Assembly (NCBI GenBank): GCA_019187495.1
Contig: JABAQN010000030.1
Location: 1 to 56,063, forward strand
Direction: 5' to 3'
DNA: 56,063 bases
DNA from: Steroidobacteraceae bacterium
Lineage (GTDB): Bacteria > Pseudomonadota > Gammaproteobacteria > Steroidobacterales > Steroidobacteraceae
The position numbers and the translations under genes are program-made. The notes under the pieces were generated by a model. It was not told the origin of the DNA. It was given only the letters and a program-made list of their open reading frames with translations, and did no database searches. Below, piece by piece: positions 34,551-49,840 of this stretch. Numbering within the stretch: the first letter of the stretch is position 1; each line of letters opens with the position of its first letter.

Positions 34551-36494
34551 ATGGGCAAGGTAATCGGCATCGACCTCGGCACGACCAACTCGTGCGTGGC
34601 CGTCATGGAAAGCGGCAAGGCCCGCGTGATCGAAAACAGCGAGGGTGATCGCACCACGCCGTCCATCGTCGCCTTCAGCAAGGACGACGAAGTGCTCGTC
34701 GGCCAGTCCGCCAAGCGCCAGGCGGTCACGAATCCGGAGAACACGCTGTTTGCGGTCAAGCGCCTGATCGGTCGCAAGTACGAAGACCCGGTCGTCAAGA
34801 AAGACGTCGACATGGTGCCGTACCGGATCGTCAAGGCCGAGAACGGCGACGCCTGGCTCGATGTCCACGGCAAGAAGATGGCGCCGCCCGAAATCTCCGC
34901 GCGCGTGCTGATGAAGATGAAGAAGACGGCCGAAGACTACCTCGGCGAGGAAGTCACCGAGGCCGTGATCACCGTGCCGGCGTATTTCAATGACTCGCAG
35001 CGCCAGGCGACCAAGGACGCCGGCCGCATCGCGGGCCTTGCGGTCAAGCGCATCATCAACGAGCCGACCGCGGCCGCGCTCGCCTATGGCCTCGACAAGG
35101 ACGGCGGTGATCGCAAGATCGCGGTCTATGACCTCGGCGGCGGCACCTTCGACGTGTCGATCATCGAGATCGCCGCGGTCGACGGCGAGCGCCAGTTCGA
35201 AGTGCTCTCGACGAACGGCGACACCTTCCTCGGCGGCGAGGATTTCGACCTGCGCATCATCCAGTTCCTCGCCGGGGAGTTCCTCAAGGAATCCGGCGTC
35301 GATGTGCGCAAGGATCCGCTCGCGATGCAGCGGCTGAAGGAAGCGGCCGAGAAGGCCAAGATCGAGCTGTCATCGAGCCAGCAGACCGACATCAACCTGC
35401 CGTACATCACGGCCGATGCGTCGGGGCCGAAGCACCTGAACATCAAGCTGACGCGCGCCAAGCTCGAGTCGCTGGTCGAGGACCTCGTGAAGCGCACGAT
35501 CGAGCCCTGCAAGGTCGCGCTGAAGGACGCCGGTCTCGCCCCGTCCGAAGTGTCGGAAGTGATCCTGGTCGGCGGCCAGACCCGCATGCCGATGGTCCAG
35601 AAGTACGTGAAGGACTTCTTCGGCAAGGACCCGCGCAAGGACGTGAACCCGGATGAAGCCGTTGCCGTCGGCGCGGCGATCCAGGCCGGCGTGCTCGCCG
35701 GCGAGGTCAAGGATGTGCTGCTGCTCGACGTGACGCCGCTGTCGCTCGGCATCGAGACGCTCGGCGGCATCATGACGAAGGTGATCGAGAAGAACACGAC
35801 GATCCCGACCAAGGCGTCGCAGGTGTTCTCGACCGCCGACGACAACCAGACGGCGGTGACCATCCACGTGCTGCAGGGCGAGCGCGATCGGGCGGGCGAC
35901 AACAAGTCGCTCGGCAAGTTCGACCTGTCCGATATCCCGCCCGCGCCGCGCGGCATGCCGCAGGTCGAGGTCACGTTCGACATCGACGCCAACGGCATCC
36001 TGCACGTGTCCGCGAAGGACAAGGCGACGGGCAAGGAGCAGAAGATCGTCATCAAGGCGTCGAGCGGCCTCAACGAGGACGAAATCAAGCGCATGGTGCG
36101 CGACGCCGAGGCGCACGCCGAGGAGGATCGCAAGTTCCGCGAACTCGTCGAAACGCGTAATCGCGCCGACCAGATGATCCATGCCGTCGACAAGTCGCTC
36201 AAGGACCTTGGCGAGAAGGTCGACGCGGGTGAGCGCGCGAAGGTCGAGTCGGCGCTGTCCGACCTGCGCGGCGCGATGAAGGGCGACGACAAGGCCGCGA
36301 TCGACAAGAAGGTCGAGGCGCTCGCGCAGGCGTCGGCGACCATCGCGCAGCAGGCCTACGCGGCCGCCGAAGGCGCCGCGGGTGCGGGCGGGCCCGAAAG
36401 TGCGGGCGGTGAAGACACGCCGAAGGCCGCCGAGGGCGACGTGGTCGACGCGGAGTTCGAAGAGGTGAAGGACAAGGGCCGCAAGGCCTCGTAA
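34551..36494 (+). CDS. dnaK: Chaperone DnaK (Hsp70)
   Basis: The 647-aa Hsp70 has the full ATPase domain with [49 protein letters not shown] and [13 protein letters not shown]. The linker [18 protein letters not shown] leads to the substrate-binding domain and helical lid, and the end [13 protein letters not shown] carries the EEVKD-type tail. Length is normal. It is expressed from a sigma-32 promoter in the preceding gap and probably by read-through from grpE; dnaJ follows 31 bp later. Confidence 0.97.
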   Translation: MGKVIGIDLGTTNSCVAVMESGKARVIENSEGDRTTPSIVAFSKDDEVLVGQSAKRQAVTNPENTLFAVKRLIGRKYEDPVVKKDVDMVPYRIVKAENGDAWLDVHGKKMAPPEISARVLMKMKKTAEDYLGEEVTEAVITVPAYFNDSQRQATKDAGRIAGLAVKRIINEPTAAALAYGLDKDGGDRKIAVYDLGGGTFDVSIIEIAAVDGERQFEVLSTNGDTFLGGEDFDLRIIQFLAGEFLKESGVDVRKDPLAMQRLKEAAEKAKIELSSSQQTDINLPYITADASGPKHLNIKLTRAKLESLVEDLVKRTIEPCKVALKDAGLAPSEVSEVILVGGQTRMPMVQKYVKDFFGKDPRKDVNPDEAVAVGAAIQAGVLAGEVKDVLLLDVTPLSLGIETLGGIMTKVIEKNTTIPTKASQVFSTADDNQTAVTIHVLQGERDRAGDNKSLGKFDLSDIPPAPRGMPQVEVTFDIDANGILHVSAKDKATGKEQKIVIKASSGLNEDEIKRMVRDAEAHAEEDRKFRELVETRNRADQMIHAVDKSLKDLGEKVDAGERAKVESALSDLRGAMKGDDKAAIDKKVEALAQASATIAQQAYAAAEGAAGAGGPESAGGEDTPKAAEGDVVDAEFEEVKDKGRKAS

Positions 36495-36525
36495 GCAGCG
36501 GCTTCGGCGCAGCCACGGGAGACGC

Positions 36526-37674
36526 ATGTCGAAGCGCGACTATTACCAGGTGCTCGGTGTCGCCAAGAACGCCGGTGAGGCCGACATCAAGAAGGCCTAC
36601 CGGCGTCTCGCGATGAAATTCCACCCGGACAGGAATCCGGGAGACAAGGAAGCGGAGGAGAAATTCAAGGAGGCCAAGGAGGCCTACGAGATCCTGTCGG
36701 ACACGCAGAAGCGTGCGACTTACGACCAGTTCGGCCATGCGGGCATCGATGCCGCGCGGCAGGGCGGCGGGCCGGGCGGCGCGGGCGGCATGCATCCCGG
36801 GGACGCGTTCGGCGACATCTTCGGCGACGTGTTCGGCGACATCTTCGGCGGCGGTCGTCGTGGCGGCGGGCGGTCGCAGGTGTTCCGCGGCGCCGATCTG
36901 CGCTACGGGCTCGAGCTCGACTTGCACGACGCCGTGTTCGGCAAATCGATCGAGATCGAGATCCCGAAGCTCGCCGAATGCGAGACCTGCCACGGCAGCG
37001 GTGCCGCGAAGGGCTCGACGCCGGCGACCTGCGACACCTGCCACGGCAGCGGGCAGGTGCGCATTTCGCAGGGCTTCTTCCAGCTGCAGCAGACCTGTCC
37101 GAAGTGTCGCGGCAGCGGCAAGATCATCAAGAATCCCTGCGACACCTGCCTCGGCCAGGGGCGCGTGCGGCGCGTGAAGAAGCTTTCGGTCAAGGTGCCG
37201 CCCGGGGTCGATACCGGAGATCGCATCCGCCTTTCGGGCGAAGGCGAGGCCGGGCGCAATGGCGGGCCGCCGGGCGATCTCTACGTCGAAGTCACCGTCA
37301 AGGATCATCCGATCTTCGAGCGCGACGGTGCCCACCTCTCCTGCGAGGTGCCGGTCAGTTTCTCGATCGCGGCGCTCGGCGGCGCGATCGAAGTGCCGAC
37401 CCTCGACGGCCAGGTGTCGCTCAAGATCCCGGCGGAAACGCAATCGGGCCGCGTTTTCCGCCTGCGCGACAAGGGCGTGAAGCCCGTGCGGGGCGGTTCG
37501 CGCGGTGATCTGTTCTGCCGTGTCGCCGTCGAGACACCGGTGAACCTGACCGCGGAGCAGCGCGACCTCGTGAAGCGGCTCGATGAGTCGCTGCGCAAGG
37601 GCGGCAACCGGCACACGCCGCGCGAGAAGTCGTTCTTCGATGGCGTGAAGAGCTTTTTCATGGGGGACGCGTGA
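36526..37674 (+). CDS. dnaJ: Co-chaperone DnaJ (Hsp40)
   Basis: This 382-aa class A J-protein stimulates DnaK ATPase. It has the J domain with H33-P34-D35 in FHPDRNPGD, a G/F-rich linker (about residues 75-125), four zinc-finger repeats [24 protein letters not shown] and CDTCLGQG, and the C-terminal substrate-binding domains. All eight cysteines are present. Its TGA overlaps the GTG of dapB (GTGA at 37671-37674). Confidence 0.97.
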   Translation: MSKRDYYQVLGVAKNAGEADIKKAYRRLAMKFHPDRNPGDKEAEEKFKEAKEAYEILSDTQKRATYDQFGHAGIDAARQGGGPGGAGGMHPGDAFGDIFGDVFGDIFGGGRRGGGRSQVFRGADLRYGLELDLHDAVFGKSIEIEIPKLAECETCHGSGAAKGSTPATCDTCHGSGQVRISQGFFQLQQTCPKCRGSGKIIKNPCDTCLGQGRVRRVKKLSVKVPPGVDTGDRIRLSGEGEAGRNGGPPGDLYVEVTVKDHPIFERDGAHLSCEVPVSFSIAALGGAIEVPTLDGQVSLKIPAETQSGRVFRLRDKGVKPVRGGSRGDLFCRVAVETPVNLTAEQRDLVKRLDESLRKGGNRHTPREKSFFDGVKSFFMGDA

Positions 37675-38420
37675 CGCGCGTCGTGATCGTCGGTGGCGCG
37701 GGCCGCATGGGACGCTCGCTCGTCGCCTGCGCGCGCGACGCGGGCGTCGAAGTGGGGGCGGTCATCGCCTCGCCGCACAGCGCCACGCTCGGCCAGGATG
37801 CCGGTGAGATGGCGGGCGTTCGCCGTCTCGGGGTGCCGATCACCGCCGATCTCGGGGCGGCCATCCCCGGTGCGCAGGTGGTGATCGATTTCTCGCGCCC
37901 GAATGTCGCGCGCGACCACGTCGATCAGTGCGCGCTCGCCCGCATCCCGCTCGTGCTCGGCACGACGGGCCTCGATGCCGGCATCGAAACGGATTTCGAA
38001 CGCGCCGCCACGCGCATCGCATTGCTGGTCGCGGCGAACACGAGCCTCGGTGTCACGCTGCTCGCCGATCTCGTGGCACGCGCCGCGCGCGCGCTGCCGG
38101 ACCGGTTCGACGTGACGATCGTCGAGGCCCACCATCGCGGCAAGAAAGACGCGCCATCGGGCACCGCGCTCGCGCTCGGACGCGCAGTCGAGGGCCCGGC
38201 AAAGCGGGCGGTCGACTACGCCGTCGTGCGCGGTGGCGACATCGTCGGCGAACACGATGTGCGTTTCATCGGGGAGGGAGAGGAGTTGAACCTCGCCCAC
38301 CGGGCCACCGACCGGGCGATTTTTGCCCGTGGCGCCCTCCGGGCGGCAGTCTGGCTCGCAGGCCGGCCACCGGGGCGGTATTCCATGCGGGATGTTCTCG
38401 GAATTAAATCAGTTAGTTAG
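37671..38420 (+). CDS. dapB: 4-hydroxy-tetrahydrodipicolinate reductase
   Basis: The 249-aa enzyme of lysine and peptidoglycan precursor synthesis has the NAD(P)-binding motif [12 protein letters not shown] and the catalytic/substrate motif [16 protein letters not shown] (His-His and Lys). [10 protein letters not shown] and ISFG-like [20 protein letters not shown] segments are in place. Length is a little short of E. coli DapB (273 aa) because the N-terminus begins directly at the Rossmann strand. GTG 37671 is coupled to dnaJ by a 4-bp overlap. carA follows after a leader region. Confidence 0.94.
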   Translation: MTRVVIVGGAGRMGRSLVACARDAGVEVGAVIASPHSATLGQDAGEMAGVRRLGVPITADLGAAIPGAQVVIDFSRPNVARDHVDQCALARIPLVLGTTGLDAGIETDFERAATRIALLVAANTSLGVTLLADLVARAARALPDRFDVTIVEAHHRGKKDAPSGTALALGRAVEGPAKRAVDYAVVRGGDIVGEHDVRFIGEGEELNLAHRATDRAIFARGALRAAVWLAGRPPGRYSMRDVLGIKSVS

Positions 38421-38478
38421 GCGATTAATCGCAGATGGGCGTGAGCTTCAGTGGAGAACTTGCACGGGCCTTTTCGCA

Positions 38479-38604
38479 TGGACACCCCGGGCGGCGGACC
38501 TTACACTTTGGCCGTAATCCGATTGTCGGGTTAGTCCGTACAAGGCGGGAGGATGTTCGCAAGAACTCCTCCCGCTTTGTGCATCTGAGCAGGGGAAAGA
38601 TTTG
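38479..38604 (+). promoter_or_regulatory. carA promoter and leader with candidate attenuator
   Basis: TGGACA (38479-38484), a 17-bp spacer and TACACT (38502-38507) form a good sigma-70 promoter, predicting a start near 38514. The leader RNA would begin with a hairpin TAATCCGA-TTG-TCGGGTTA (38515-38533), then a strong terminator-like hairpin (38542-38578). A Shine-Dalgarno-like AGGGGA (38591-38596) precedes the carA GTG. Because the promoter is upstream of the terminator, carAB-greA may be attenuated. Confidence 0.6.
38542..38578 (+). terminator. Terminator-like hairpin in the carA leader
   Basis: GCGGGAGGATGTTC (38545-38558), loop GCAA and GAACTCCTCCCGC (38563-38575) form a 13-bp stem with one bulged nucleotide. 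AAG/TTT (38542-38544 with 38576-38578) extends it, and part of the short U-tract lies inside the stem. It could be the end of the dapB transcript or an attenuator for carA. Confidence 0.65.
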
Positions 38605-39765
38605 GTGAGCGTACCCGCAGTACTGGCGCTGGCGGATGGAACGATATTCCGCGGCCAGTCGATCGGAGCCAAAGGCAATACCACCGGCGAAGTCGTTTTC
38701 AATACCGCGATGACGGGCTACCAGGAAATCCTCACCGACCCGTCCTATTCGCGCCAGATCGTCACTTTCACCTATCCACACATCGGCAACACAGGCACGA
38801 CGCCCGAGGATCTCGAGGCGGCGATCGTGCACGCCTCGGGGCTCGTGATCCGTGACCTGCCGCTCGCCGCATCGAGCTGGCGCGCGGTCGATACGCTCGG
38901 CGATTTCCTCGAGCGCTCGAAGACTGTCGCGATCGCGGGCATCGACACGCGCCGCCTCACGCGCCTGCTGCGGGAACGCGGTGCGCAGGCTGGCTGCATC
39001 ATGACCGGCGACAAGATCGATCCCGCCGCCGCGGTGCGCGCCGCCGGCAAGTTCCCGGGCCTGAAGGGCATGGATCTGGCGAAGGTCGTCAGCGTCAAGC
39101 GCCCCTTTCAATGGAACGAGGGCTCGCTGTGGGTGGGCGAGCACGGCCCGCGCCAGTTGCGCGCGCACCAGCGGCTGCATGTCGTCGCTTATGACTTCGG
39201 CGTGAAGCGCAATATCCTGCGCATGCTCGCCGACCACGGTTGCCGCATGACGGTGGTGCCGGCGAAAACCACTGCCGAAGAGGCGCTCGCGCTCGCACCG
39301 GACGGCATTTTTCTCTCCAACGGGCCGGGCGATCCGGAGCCGTGTGACTACGCGATCGAAGCGATCCGGCAGTTCCTCGCGACCGATGTGCCCATTTTCG
39401 GCATCTGCCTGGGGCACCAGTTGCTCGGCCTCGCGGTCGGCGCGAAAACCGTCAAGATGAAGTTCGGTCATCGCGGCGCGAATCATCCGGTGCAGGACCT
39501 CGATACGGGCCGGGTGATGATCACGAGCCAGAACCACGGCTTCGCGGTCGACGAAACCTCGCTTCCCGAAGGTGTGCGCGCGACGCATCGCTCGCTCTTC
39601 GACGGTACGCTGCAAGGCCTCGCCTTCACCGACAAGCCGGTGTTCGGCTTCCAGGGTCACCCGGAAGCGAGCCCGGGGCCGCACGACATGCGGCCGCTGT
39701 TCCAGCACTTCTCGCAGTTGATGGTTCGGCGCCTGCAGAACCAGCTGCGGCTGCGGGCTTCGTGA
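38605..39765 (+). CDS. carA: Carbamoyl phosphate synthase small (glutaminase) subunit
   Basis: The 386-aa subunit releases ammonia from glutamine and channels it to CarB for arginine and pyrimidine synthesis. It has the N-terminal domain [20 protein letters not shown] then [19 protein letters not shown], and a class I glutaminase domain with catalytic Cys in [15 protein letters not shown] and the His-Glu pair in [16 protein letters not shown] 38605 is preferred over TTG 38602 for its spacing to AGGGGA. carB starts 1 bp after its stop codon. Confidence 0.96.
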   Translation: MSVPAVLALADGTIFRGQSIGAKGNTTGEVVFNTAMTGYQEILTDPSYSRQIVTFTYPHIGNTGTTPEDLEAAIVHASGLVIRDLPLAASSWRAVDTLGDFLERSKTVAIAGIDTRRLTRLLRERGAQAGCIMTGDKIDPAAAVRAAGKFPGLKGMDLAKVVSVKRPFQWNEGSLWVGEHGPRQLRAHQRLHVVAYDFGVKRNILRMLADHGCRMTVVPAKTTAEEALALAPDGIFLSNGPGDPEPCDYAIEAIRQFLATDVPIFGICLGHQLLGLAVGAKTVKMKFGHRGANHPVQDLDTGRVMITSQNHGFAVDETSLPEGVRATHRSLFDGTLQGLAFTDKPVFGFQGHPEASPGPHDMRPLFQHFSQLMVRRLQNQLRLRAS

Positions 39766-39766
39766 C

Positions 39767-42987
<3,221 letters not shown>

Positions 42988-42991
<4 letters not shown>

Positions 42992-43464
42992 AACGCACAC
43001 CGATGACAGCCCGCGGCGCCGAACAGCTCCGCGATGAATTGAAGCGGCTCAAGTCCGAGGACCGTCCGCGCGTGATCAAGGCGATCGCCGAGGCGCGCAG
43101 CCACGGCGACCTGTCGGAGAATGCGGAATACCACGCCGCACGGGAGCAGCAGGGCTTCATCGAAGGCCGGATCAGCGAGATCGAGGCGAAGCTTTCGTCC
43201 TGCGAGATCATCGATCCGGCGAAAGTCACCGACACCGGCAAGGTCGTGTTCGGCGCGACCGTGGAACTCGAAGCGGAAGATGACGGCAAGCGCGTCACCT
43301 ACGCGATCGTCGGCGAGGATGAGGCGGATATCCGCGCGGGGCGCATTTCGATCACCTCGCCGATCGCGCGGGCGCTGGTCGGTCGCTCGGAGGGTGATGT
43401 CGTGCAGGTCAATGCGCCGGGCGGCAGCCGCTCGTACGAAATCGTCGCGATCCGGTACGTGTAG
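42988..43464 (+). CDS. greA: Transcription elongation factor GreA
   Basis: This 158-aa factor rescues backtracked RNA polymerase. An N-terminal coiled coil has the acidic tip [20 protein letters not shown] with the D-x2-E residues that coordinate Mg in the polymerase active site, and an FKBP-like C-terminal domain follows ([20 protein letters not shown]). The ATG at 42988 overlaps the carB stop in ATGA. The carA-carB-greA order is known from pseudomonads. Confidence 0.96.
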
Positions 43465-43476
43465 GCGGGTGCGCCG

Positions 43477-43782
43477 TCAGGCGTCGGCGTCCGGGATCAC
43501 GACCCGGGGATTTTCGGCCCGCGGCCGGTAAAGCACCGCAACGTGGCCGATGCGCGTGACGAGTGCGCTGTCCGTCGCGGCCGCGAGGCGTTCGACCATG
43601 GCATCGCGCCCGGCACGCTCCGCGCCGCGCACGCGCACCTTGATCAATTCGTGGTCGTGGAGCGCGCGGACCGTTTCGGCGATCACGCCCGGTGTGACGC
43701 CGCCGCCGCCGACCAGGATGACGGGTTGCAGCGGATGCGCGAGGCCCTTGAGGTGCCGGCGCTGTTTTTCAGTGATTTCCAT
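43477..43782 (-). CDS. yhbY: Ribosome assembly RNA-binding protein YhbY
   Basis: The 101-aa CRM-domain protein has the conserved start LTEKQRRHLKGLAHPLQPVI-like segment (ITEKQRRHLKGLAHPLQPVI), LVGGGGVTPGVIAETVRALH, and VLYRPRAENPRVV. It binds 23S rRNA in pre-50S particles. It is divergent from rlmE, another 50S maturation factor, across 26 bp. Confidence 0.94.
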   Translation of the reverse strand: MEITEKQRRHLKGLAHPLQPVILVGGGGVTPGVIAETVRALHDHELIKVRVRGAERAGRDAMVERLAAATDSALVTRIGHVAVLYRPRAENPRVVIPDADA

Positions 43783-43808
43783 CGGCTCGATTGTAGGACA
43801 GGTGGCGC

Positions 43809-44435
43809 ATGGCGCGTCGGTCGAAGAGCAGCGCGGGCTGGTTGCGGGAGCATTTCACCGACCCGTTCGTGAAACGGGCGCATGCGGAGGGCTGGCGTTC
43901 GCGCGCCGTGTTCAAGCTCGAGGAGATCGACCGCAAGGAGAAGCTCCTCGCACCCGGCATGGTGGTGCTCGATCTCGGCGCCGCGCCCGGCGCATGGAGC
44001 CAGTACGCGCGGCGCAAGGTCGGGCGCAAGGGACGTGTCATTGCCTCCGACATCCTCGCGATGGAACCGATCGACGGGGTCGAGTTCCTGCAGGGCGATT
44101 TTCGCGACGAGGCGGTCTTCGGGCAACTGCTCGCCCTCATTCCCGGGCGCGGCGTCGATGTCGTGCTGTCGGACATCGCGCCGAACATGAGCGGCACCGA
44201 TGCGATCGACCAGCCGCGTTCGATGTATCTGTGCGAGCTCGCGCTCGACATGGCGGGCAAGGTCTTGAAACCGGGCGGCGCCGCCCTCATCAAGACGTTC
44301 CAGGGCGCCGGATTCCAGGAGTTGGTCGCAGAAGCGCGGCGCCGGTTCGGTAAAGTCAGGTTCGCGAAGCCGGCCGCCTCACGTGCGCGCAGCCCGGAAC
44401 TTTACCTTCTGGCGAGTGACTACCGGATGGTGTAG
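43809..44435 (+). CDS. rlmE: 23S rRNA 2'-O-ribose U2552 methyltransferase
   Basis: The 208-aa RrmJ/FtsJ enzyme methylates U2552 of 23S rRNA with SAM. It shows the N-terminal [24 protein letters not shown] region with catalytic Lys, motif [34 protein letters not shown] with catalytic Asp, and [14 protein letters not shown] with catalytic Lys. The final tetrad residue lies in [12 protein letters not shown]. It precedes ftsH by 30 bp, the conserved order, and in E. coli the pair is heat-shock induced. Confidence 0.96.
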   Translation: MARRSKSSAGWLREHFTDPFVKRAHAEGWRSRAVFKLEEIDRKEKLLAPGMVVLDLGAAPGAWSQYARRKVGRKGRVIASDILAMEPIDGVEFLQGDFRDEAVFGQLLALIPGRGVDVVLSDIAPNMSGTDAIDQPRSMYLCELALDMAGKVLKPGGAALIKTFQGAGFQELVAEARRRFGKVRFAKPAASRARSPELYLLASDYRMV

Positions 44436-44465
44436 CGTGGCCGTATCGAAAATGAGGTCAACTCC

Positions 44466-46379
<1,914 letters not shown>

Positions 46380-46385
46380 GGCGGC

Positions 46386-47219
46386 GTGAAGCTCGTCTGC
46401 GGGTCGCGGACGCTCGATCTCGCGACCCCGCAGGTGATGGGGGTCGTCAACGTGACCCCCGATTCGTTTTCTGACGGCGGCGCGTACTTCGATCCGGACG
46501 CGGCGCTGGCGCGCGTCGAACGCGTGGTTGCGGAAGGCGCCGCGATCGTCGATATCGGTGGCGAATCCACGCGTCCCGGCGCCGCGCCGGTGTCAGCCTC
46601 CGAGGAACTGCACCGGGTGATCCCCGCGATCGAGCGTGCCGTCCGGTTGCCCGTCGTCGTGTCGGTCGACACGAGTCGCCCCGAGGTGATGCGCGCCGCG
46701 ATCGCGGCGGGCGCCCACATGGTGAACGACGTGCGCGCGCTCGCGGCACCGGGTGCGCTCGCCGCCGTGGCGGGTACACGGGCGGCCGTTTGCCTGATGC
46801 ACATGCGGGGCAGTCCGGCCGACATGCAGGACGATCCCCGTTACGGCGACGTGGTGGCCGAAGTGGCGGCGTTTCTCGCCGCGCGGGTCGCCGCCTGCGA
46901 ACGCGCCGGCATCGCGCGCGAGCGGATCGCGATCGACCCCGGATTCGGCTTCGGCAAGACGCTCGAGCACAATCTCGAGTTGCTGCGGCGACTCGGGACG
47001 CTCGGCGAAGCGGGCCTGCCGGTTGTCGTGGGCCTGTCGAGGAAGCGCATGATCGGTGCGATCACCGGCCGGCCGGTCGGCGAGCGGCTTGCCGGCAGTG
47101 TTGCCGCGGCGGTCATTGCGGTACTGCGTGGAGCGTGTATCGTGCGCGCCCACGACGTCGCGGAAGCGGTGGATGGGCTCAGGATCGTCGCGGCCGTCAT
47201 GCAGGGAGAGAACGGGTGA
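46386..47219 (+). CDS. folP: Dihydropteroate synthase
   Basis: The 277-aa TIM-barrel enzyme joins p-aminobenzoate to dihydropterin pyrophosphate in folate synthesis and is the sulfonamide target. Signature motifs are VMGVVNVTPDSFSDGGAYFD, VDIGGESTRPGAAPVSASEE, VSVDTSRPEVM, and AIDPGFGFGKTLEHNLELL. GTG 46386 lies 6 bp after ftsH. Its stop is inside the GTGA start of glmM, giving the usual ftsH-folP-glmM operon. Confidence 0.95.
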   Translation: MKLVCGSRTLDLATPQVMGVVNVTPDSFSDGGAYFDPDAALARVERVVAEGAAIVDIGGESTRPGAAPVSASEELHRVIPAIERAVRLPVVVSVDTSRPEVMRAAIAAGAHMVNDVRALAAPGALAAVAGTRAAVCLMHMRGSPADMQDDPRYGDVVAEVAAFLAARVAACERAGIARERIAIDPGFGFGKTLEHNLELLRRLGTLGEAGLPVVVGLSRKRMIGAITGRPVGERLAGSVAAAVIAVLRGACIVRAHDVAEAVDGLRIVAAVMQGENG

Positions 47220-48550
47220 GCAGGCAGTATTTCGGAACGGACGGGGTGCGCGGGCGCGTCGGCGAGCCGCCGATGACGGTCGATTTCGCGCTCGCGCTCG
47301 CGAGCGCGGCGGCGCGCGTGCTCGCGCCGCGCGGCGGTACGGTGCTGATCGGCAAGGACACGCGCCTTTCGGGCTACATGTTCGAGGCCGCGCTCGAGGC
47401 GGGATTCGTCGCGGCCGGCGTGAACGTGAAACTGATCGGCCCGCTGCCGACGCCGGGCATCGCCTACATGACGCGGTTTTTCGGATGCGACTTCGGGGTC
47501 GTGATCAGCGCCTCGCACAACCTGTACGAGGACAACGGCATCAAGTTCTTCGACCGCGAGGGCGGCAAGCTGTCGGACGAACTCGAGCACGAAATCGAGC
47601 GGGAGCTCGGCAATGGCACGACGACGCGCGGTTCGCGCGAACTCGGGCGGGCGCTGCGCGTCGACAAGCAGCGCACCGAATACCAGCGCTTCTGTGCCTC
47701 GACGCTGGCGCCCGGCGTCACGCTCGAGGGGCTCAAGATCGTGCTCGACTGCGCCAATGGCGCGGCTTACAAGGTCGGGCCACGCCTGTTCGCGGATCTC
47801 GGCGCCGAGCTGATTCCGGTCGGCAGTTCACCGAACGGGCGCAACATCAATGACGGCTGCGGCTCCACCTCGCCCGGGCTGCTGCAGCTTACCGTCCCGG
47901 GCGTGCGCGCGCAGGTCGGCATCGCGCTCGACGGCGATGGCGACCGGCTCGTGATGATCGACCACCTCGGCCGGATCGTCGACGGCGACCAGTTGATCTA
48001 CATCATCGCGCGCGCGCGCAAGGAGGCCGGGGCGCTGCCGGGCCCGGTGGTCGGTACGCTGATGAGCAACCTCGGGCTCGAGGTGGCGCTCGGCGCCTGC
48101 GGCATCGAATTCCGGCGCGCGAAAGTCGGTGACCGCTACGTGCTCGCGATGCTGAAGGAGACCGGCGGCGTCATCGGCGGGGAGACCTCGGGCCACATCC
48201 TGTGCCTCGATCGCACGACGACGGGCGATGCGCTCGTGGCGGCGCTGCAGGTGATCGGCGTGATGCGCACGAGCGGCCGCAGCCTCGCCGAGCTCGCGGC
48301 GGGGATGCCGCGCTTCCCGCAGGTGCTGCTCAATGTGCGCGTCGCGGAACGCTTCGATCCCGCCGCCGTGCCGGCGGTCAGCGCCGCCGTCGCGCGGGTG
48401 GAGAAAAATCTCGGCCACGAAGGGCGCGTCGTACTGCGCGCCTCGGGCACCGAACCCGTGATTCGCGTGATGGTCGAAGGCAGGGAAGAGGCGGTCACGC
48501 GCGGATACGCCGAAGAGATCGCCGCGGCAGTCAAGGCCGCGGCGGCCTGA
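47216..48550 (+). CDS. glmM: Phosphoglucosamine mutase
   Basis: The 444-aa alpha-D-phosphohexomutase converts glucosamine-6-phosphate to glucosamine-1-phosphate for UDP-GlcNAc, cell wall and lipid A. It has the N-terminal FGTDGVRGRVGEPPMTVDF, phosphoserine loop VVISASHNLYEDNGIKFF (S100), metal loop ALDGDGDRLVMID, sugar loop GGETSGHILCLD, and phosphate loop VLRASGTEPVIRVMVEG. GTG 47216 overlaps the folP stop. Confidence 0.96.
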   Translation: MSRQYFGTDGVRGRVGEPPMTVDFALALASAAARVLAPRGGTVLIGKDTRLSGYMFEAALEAGFVAAGVNVKLIGPLPTPGIAYMTRFFGCDFGVVISASHNLYEDNGIKFFDREGGKLSDELEHEIERELGNGTTTRGSRELGRALRVDKQRTEYQRFCASTLAPGVTLEGLKIVLDCANGAAYKVGPRLFADLGAELIPVGSSPNGRNINDGCGSTSPGLLQLTVPGVRAQVGIALDGDGDRLVMIDHLGRIVDGDQLIYIIARARKEAGALPGPVVGTLMSNLGLEVALGACGIEFRRAKVGDRYVLAMLKETGGVIGGETSGHILCLDRTTTGDALVAALQVIGVMRTSGRSLAELAAGMPRFPQVLLNVRVAERFDPAAVPAVSAAVARVEKNLGHEGRVVLRASGTEPVIRVMVEGREEAVTRGYAEEIAAAVKAAAA

Positions 48551-48576
48551 GCCAACCCCCGATCGAAGGAGCTTCC

Positions 48577-48999
48577 ATGCGAATTGCCACACTGTGCCTG
48601 ATGCTGGTTGCCGCCACGGCGCTGCGGGCGGCCGAACCACGTACACCGTCGCCTGCGGGCGCCGAGGTCTATTTCGAATCGCCCGCCGATGGCGCGACCA
48701 TCCGGGGTCCGGTCACGGTGCGTTTCGGCCTGAAGGGCATGGGTGTCGCGCCCGCCGGGATCCGGTTCGACAATACCGGGCACCATCACCTGCTGATCGA
48801 CACCGACGTGCCGGCCGACCTGTCGGCGCCGCTGCCCGCGACCGACAGGATCGTCCATTTCGGCAAGGGCCAGACCGAGACCACGATCACGCTGCCGCCG
48901 GGCAGGCACACGCTGCAGCTCGTGCTCGGCGATGCGCTGCATATTCCGCACGATCCACCGGTCATCTCGAAAAAGATCACGATCACGGTCAAACCCTGA
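48577..48999 (+). CDS. Periplasmic DUF4399 protein
   Basis: This 140-aa exported protein has a signal peptide (MRIATLCLMLVAATALRAAE). Its mature domain of DUF4399 type has AEVYFESPADGATIRGPVTV, RFGLKGMGVAPAG, GHHHLLIDT, FGKGQTETTITLPPGRHTLQ, and LVLGDALHIPHDPPVISKKI. The His-rich GHHHLLID hints at metal binding, but function is unknown. It has a good Shine-Dalgarno (GAAGGAGC) and lies between glmM and tpiA. Confidence 0.85.
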   Translation: MRIATLCLMLVAATALRAAEPRTPSPAGAEVYFESPADGATIRGPVTVRFGLKGMGVAPAGIRFDNTGHHHLLIDTDVPADLSAPLPATDRIVHFGKGQTETTITLPPGRHTLQLVLGDALHIPHDPPVISKKITITVKP

Positions 49000-49062
49000 G
49001 CGCGGCCGGGGGCGGCTGTCGTTGCGTCCCGGCGAGGGCGCCGCTATCATCGCGCGCCTTTT

Positions 49063-49824
49063 ATGAGCCGCAGACCCCTCGTAGTCGGAAACTGGAAGAT
49101 GCACGGCTCGCGTGCCGGGAACGCGAGCCTCGTCGACGCGATCGCCTCGAGCCACGGCCTCGGCGCCGCGGACTGCGTCGTGTGCCCGCCGTTCGTGTAT
49201 CTCGCGGATGTCGCGCGGATGCTGCGCGACTCGACCGTGGCGCTCGGGGCGCAGGACGTCTGCGCGGAGGCACAGGGCGCCTATACCGGCGAGGTCTGTG
49301 CGGCGATGCTGCGGGACGTCGGCTGCACGATGACGCTCGTCGGTCATTCCGAGCGCCGCACGCTCTACGGCGAGAATGATCCGCTCGTGGCGCGCAAGTT
49401 CGCTGCGGCGCAGGCGCATGGCCTCACACCGATCGTATGCATCGGTGAAACGCTGGCGGAACGCGGCGCCGGCGAGACCCGGGCTGTGGTCGCGCGGCAG
49501 ATCGATGCGGTGATGGACCTCGCGGGCGCCGCGGCGTTCGGCGCCGCGGTGATCGCCTACGAGCCTGTGTGGGCGATCGGCACGGGCCACAATGCGACGC
49601 CGGCCGAGGCCCAGGACGTCCATGCCTTCATTCGCGGGCGGATCCGCAGTCGCGATGCTAAAATCGCCGACGAGGTCCGGATCCTCTATGGCGGCAGCGT
49701 CAAGGCCGGCAATGCGGCCGAGTTGTTCGCGCAGCCCGATGTCGACGGCGGCCTCGTGGGCGGCGCATCGTTGAAGGCCGACGAATTCCTCGCGATCGTC
49801 GCGGCGGCTGGCCAGGGCGCATAA
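49063..49824 (+). CDS. tpiA: Triosephosphate isomerase
   Basis: This 253-aa glycolytic TIM-barrel enzyme interconverts DHAP and glyceraldehyde-3-phosphate. Key residues are Lys in VVGNWKMHGS, His in LVGHSERRTLYGEND, catalytic Glu in VIAYEPVWAIGTGHNATPAE, and the phosphate-binding YGGSVKAGNAAELF and GGLVGGASL. Complete length. secG follows by 16 bp, a conserved pair. Confidence 0.97.
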   Translation: MSRRPLVVGNWKMHGSRAGNASLVDAIASSHGLGAADCVVCPPFVYLADVARMLRDSTVALGAQDVCAEAQGAYTGEVCAAMLRDVGCTMTLVGHSERRTLYGENDPLVARKFAAAQAHGLTPIVCIGETLAERGAGETRAVVARQIDAVMDLAGAAAFGAAVIAYEPVWAIGTGHNATPAEAQDVHAFIRGRIRSRDAKIADEVRILYGGSVKAGNAAELFAQPDVDGGLVGGASLKADEFLAIVAAAGQGA

Positions 49825-49840
49825 CCGAAGGTTCACGAGC

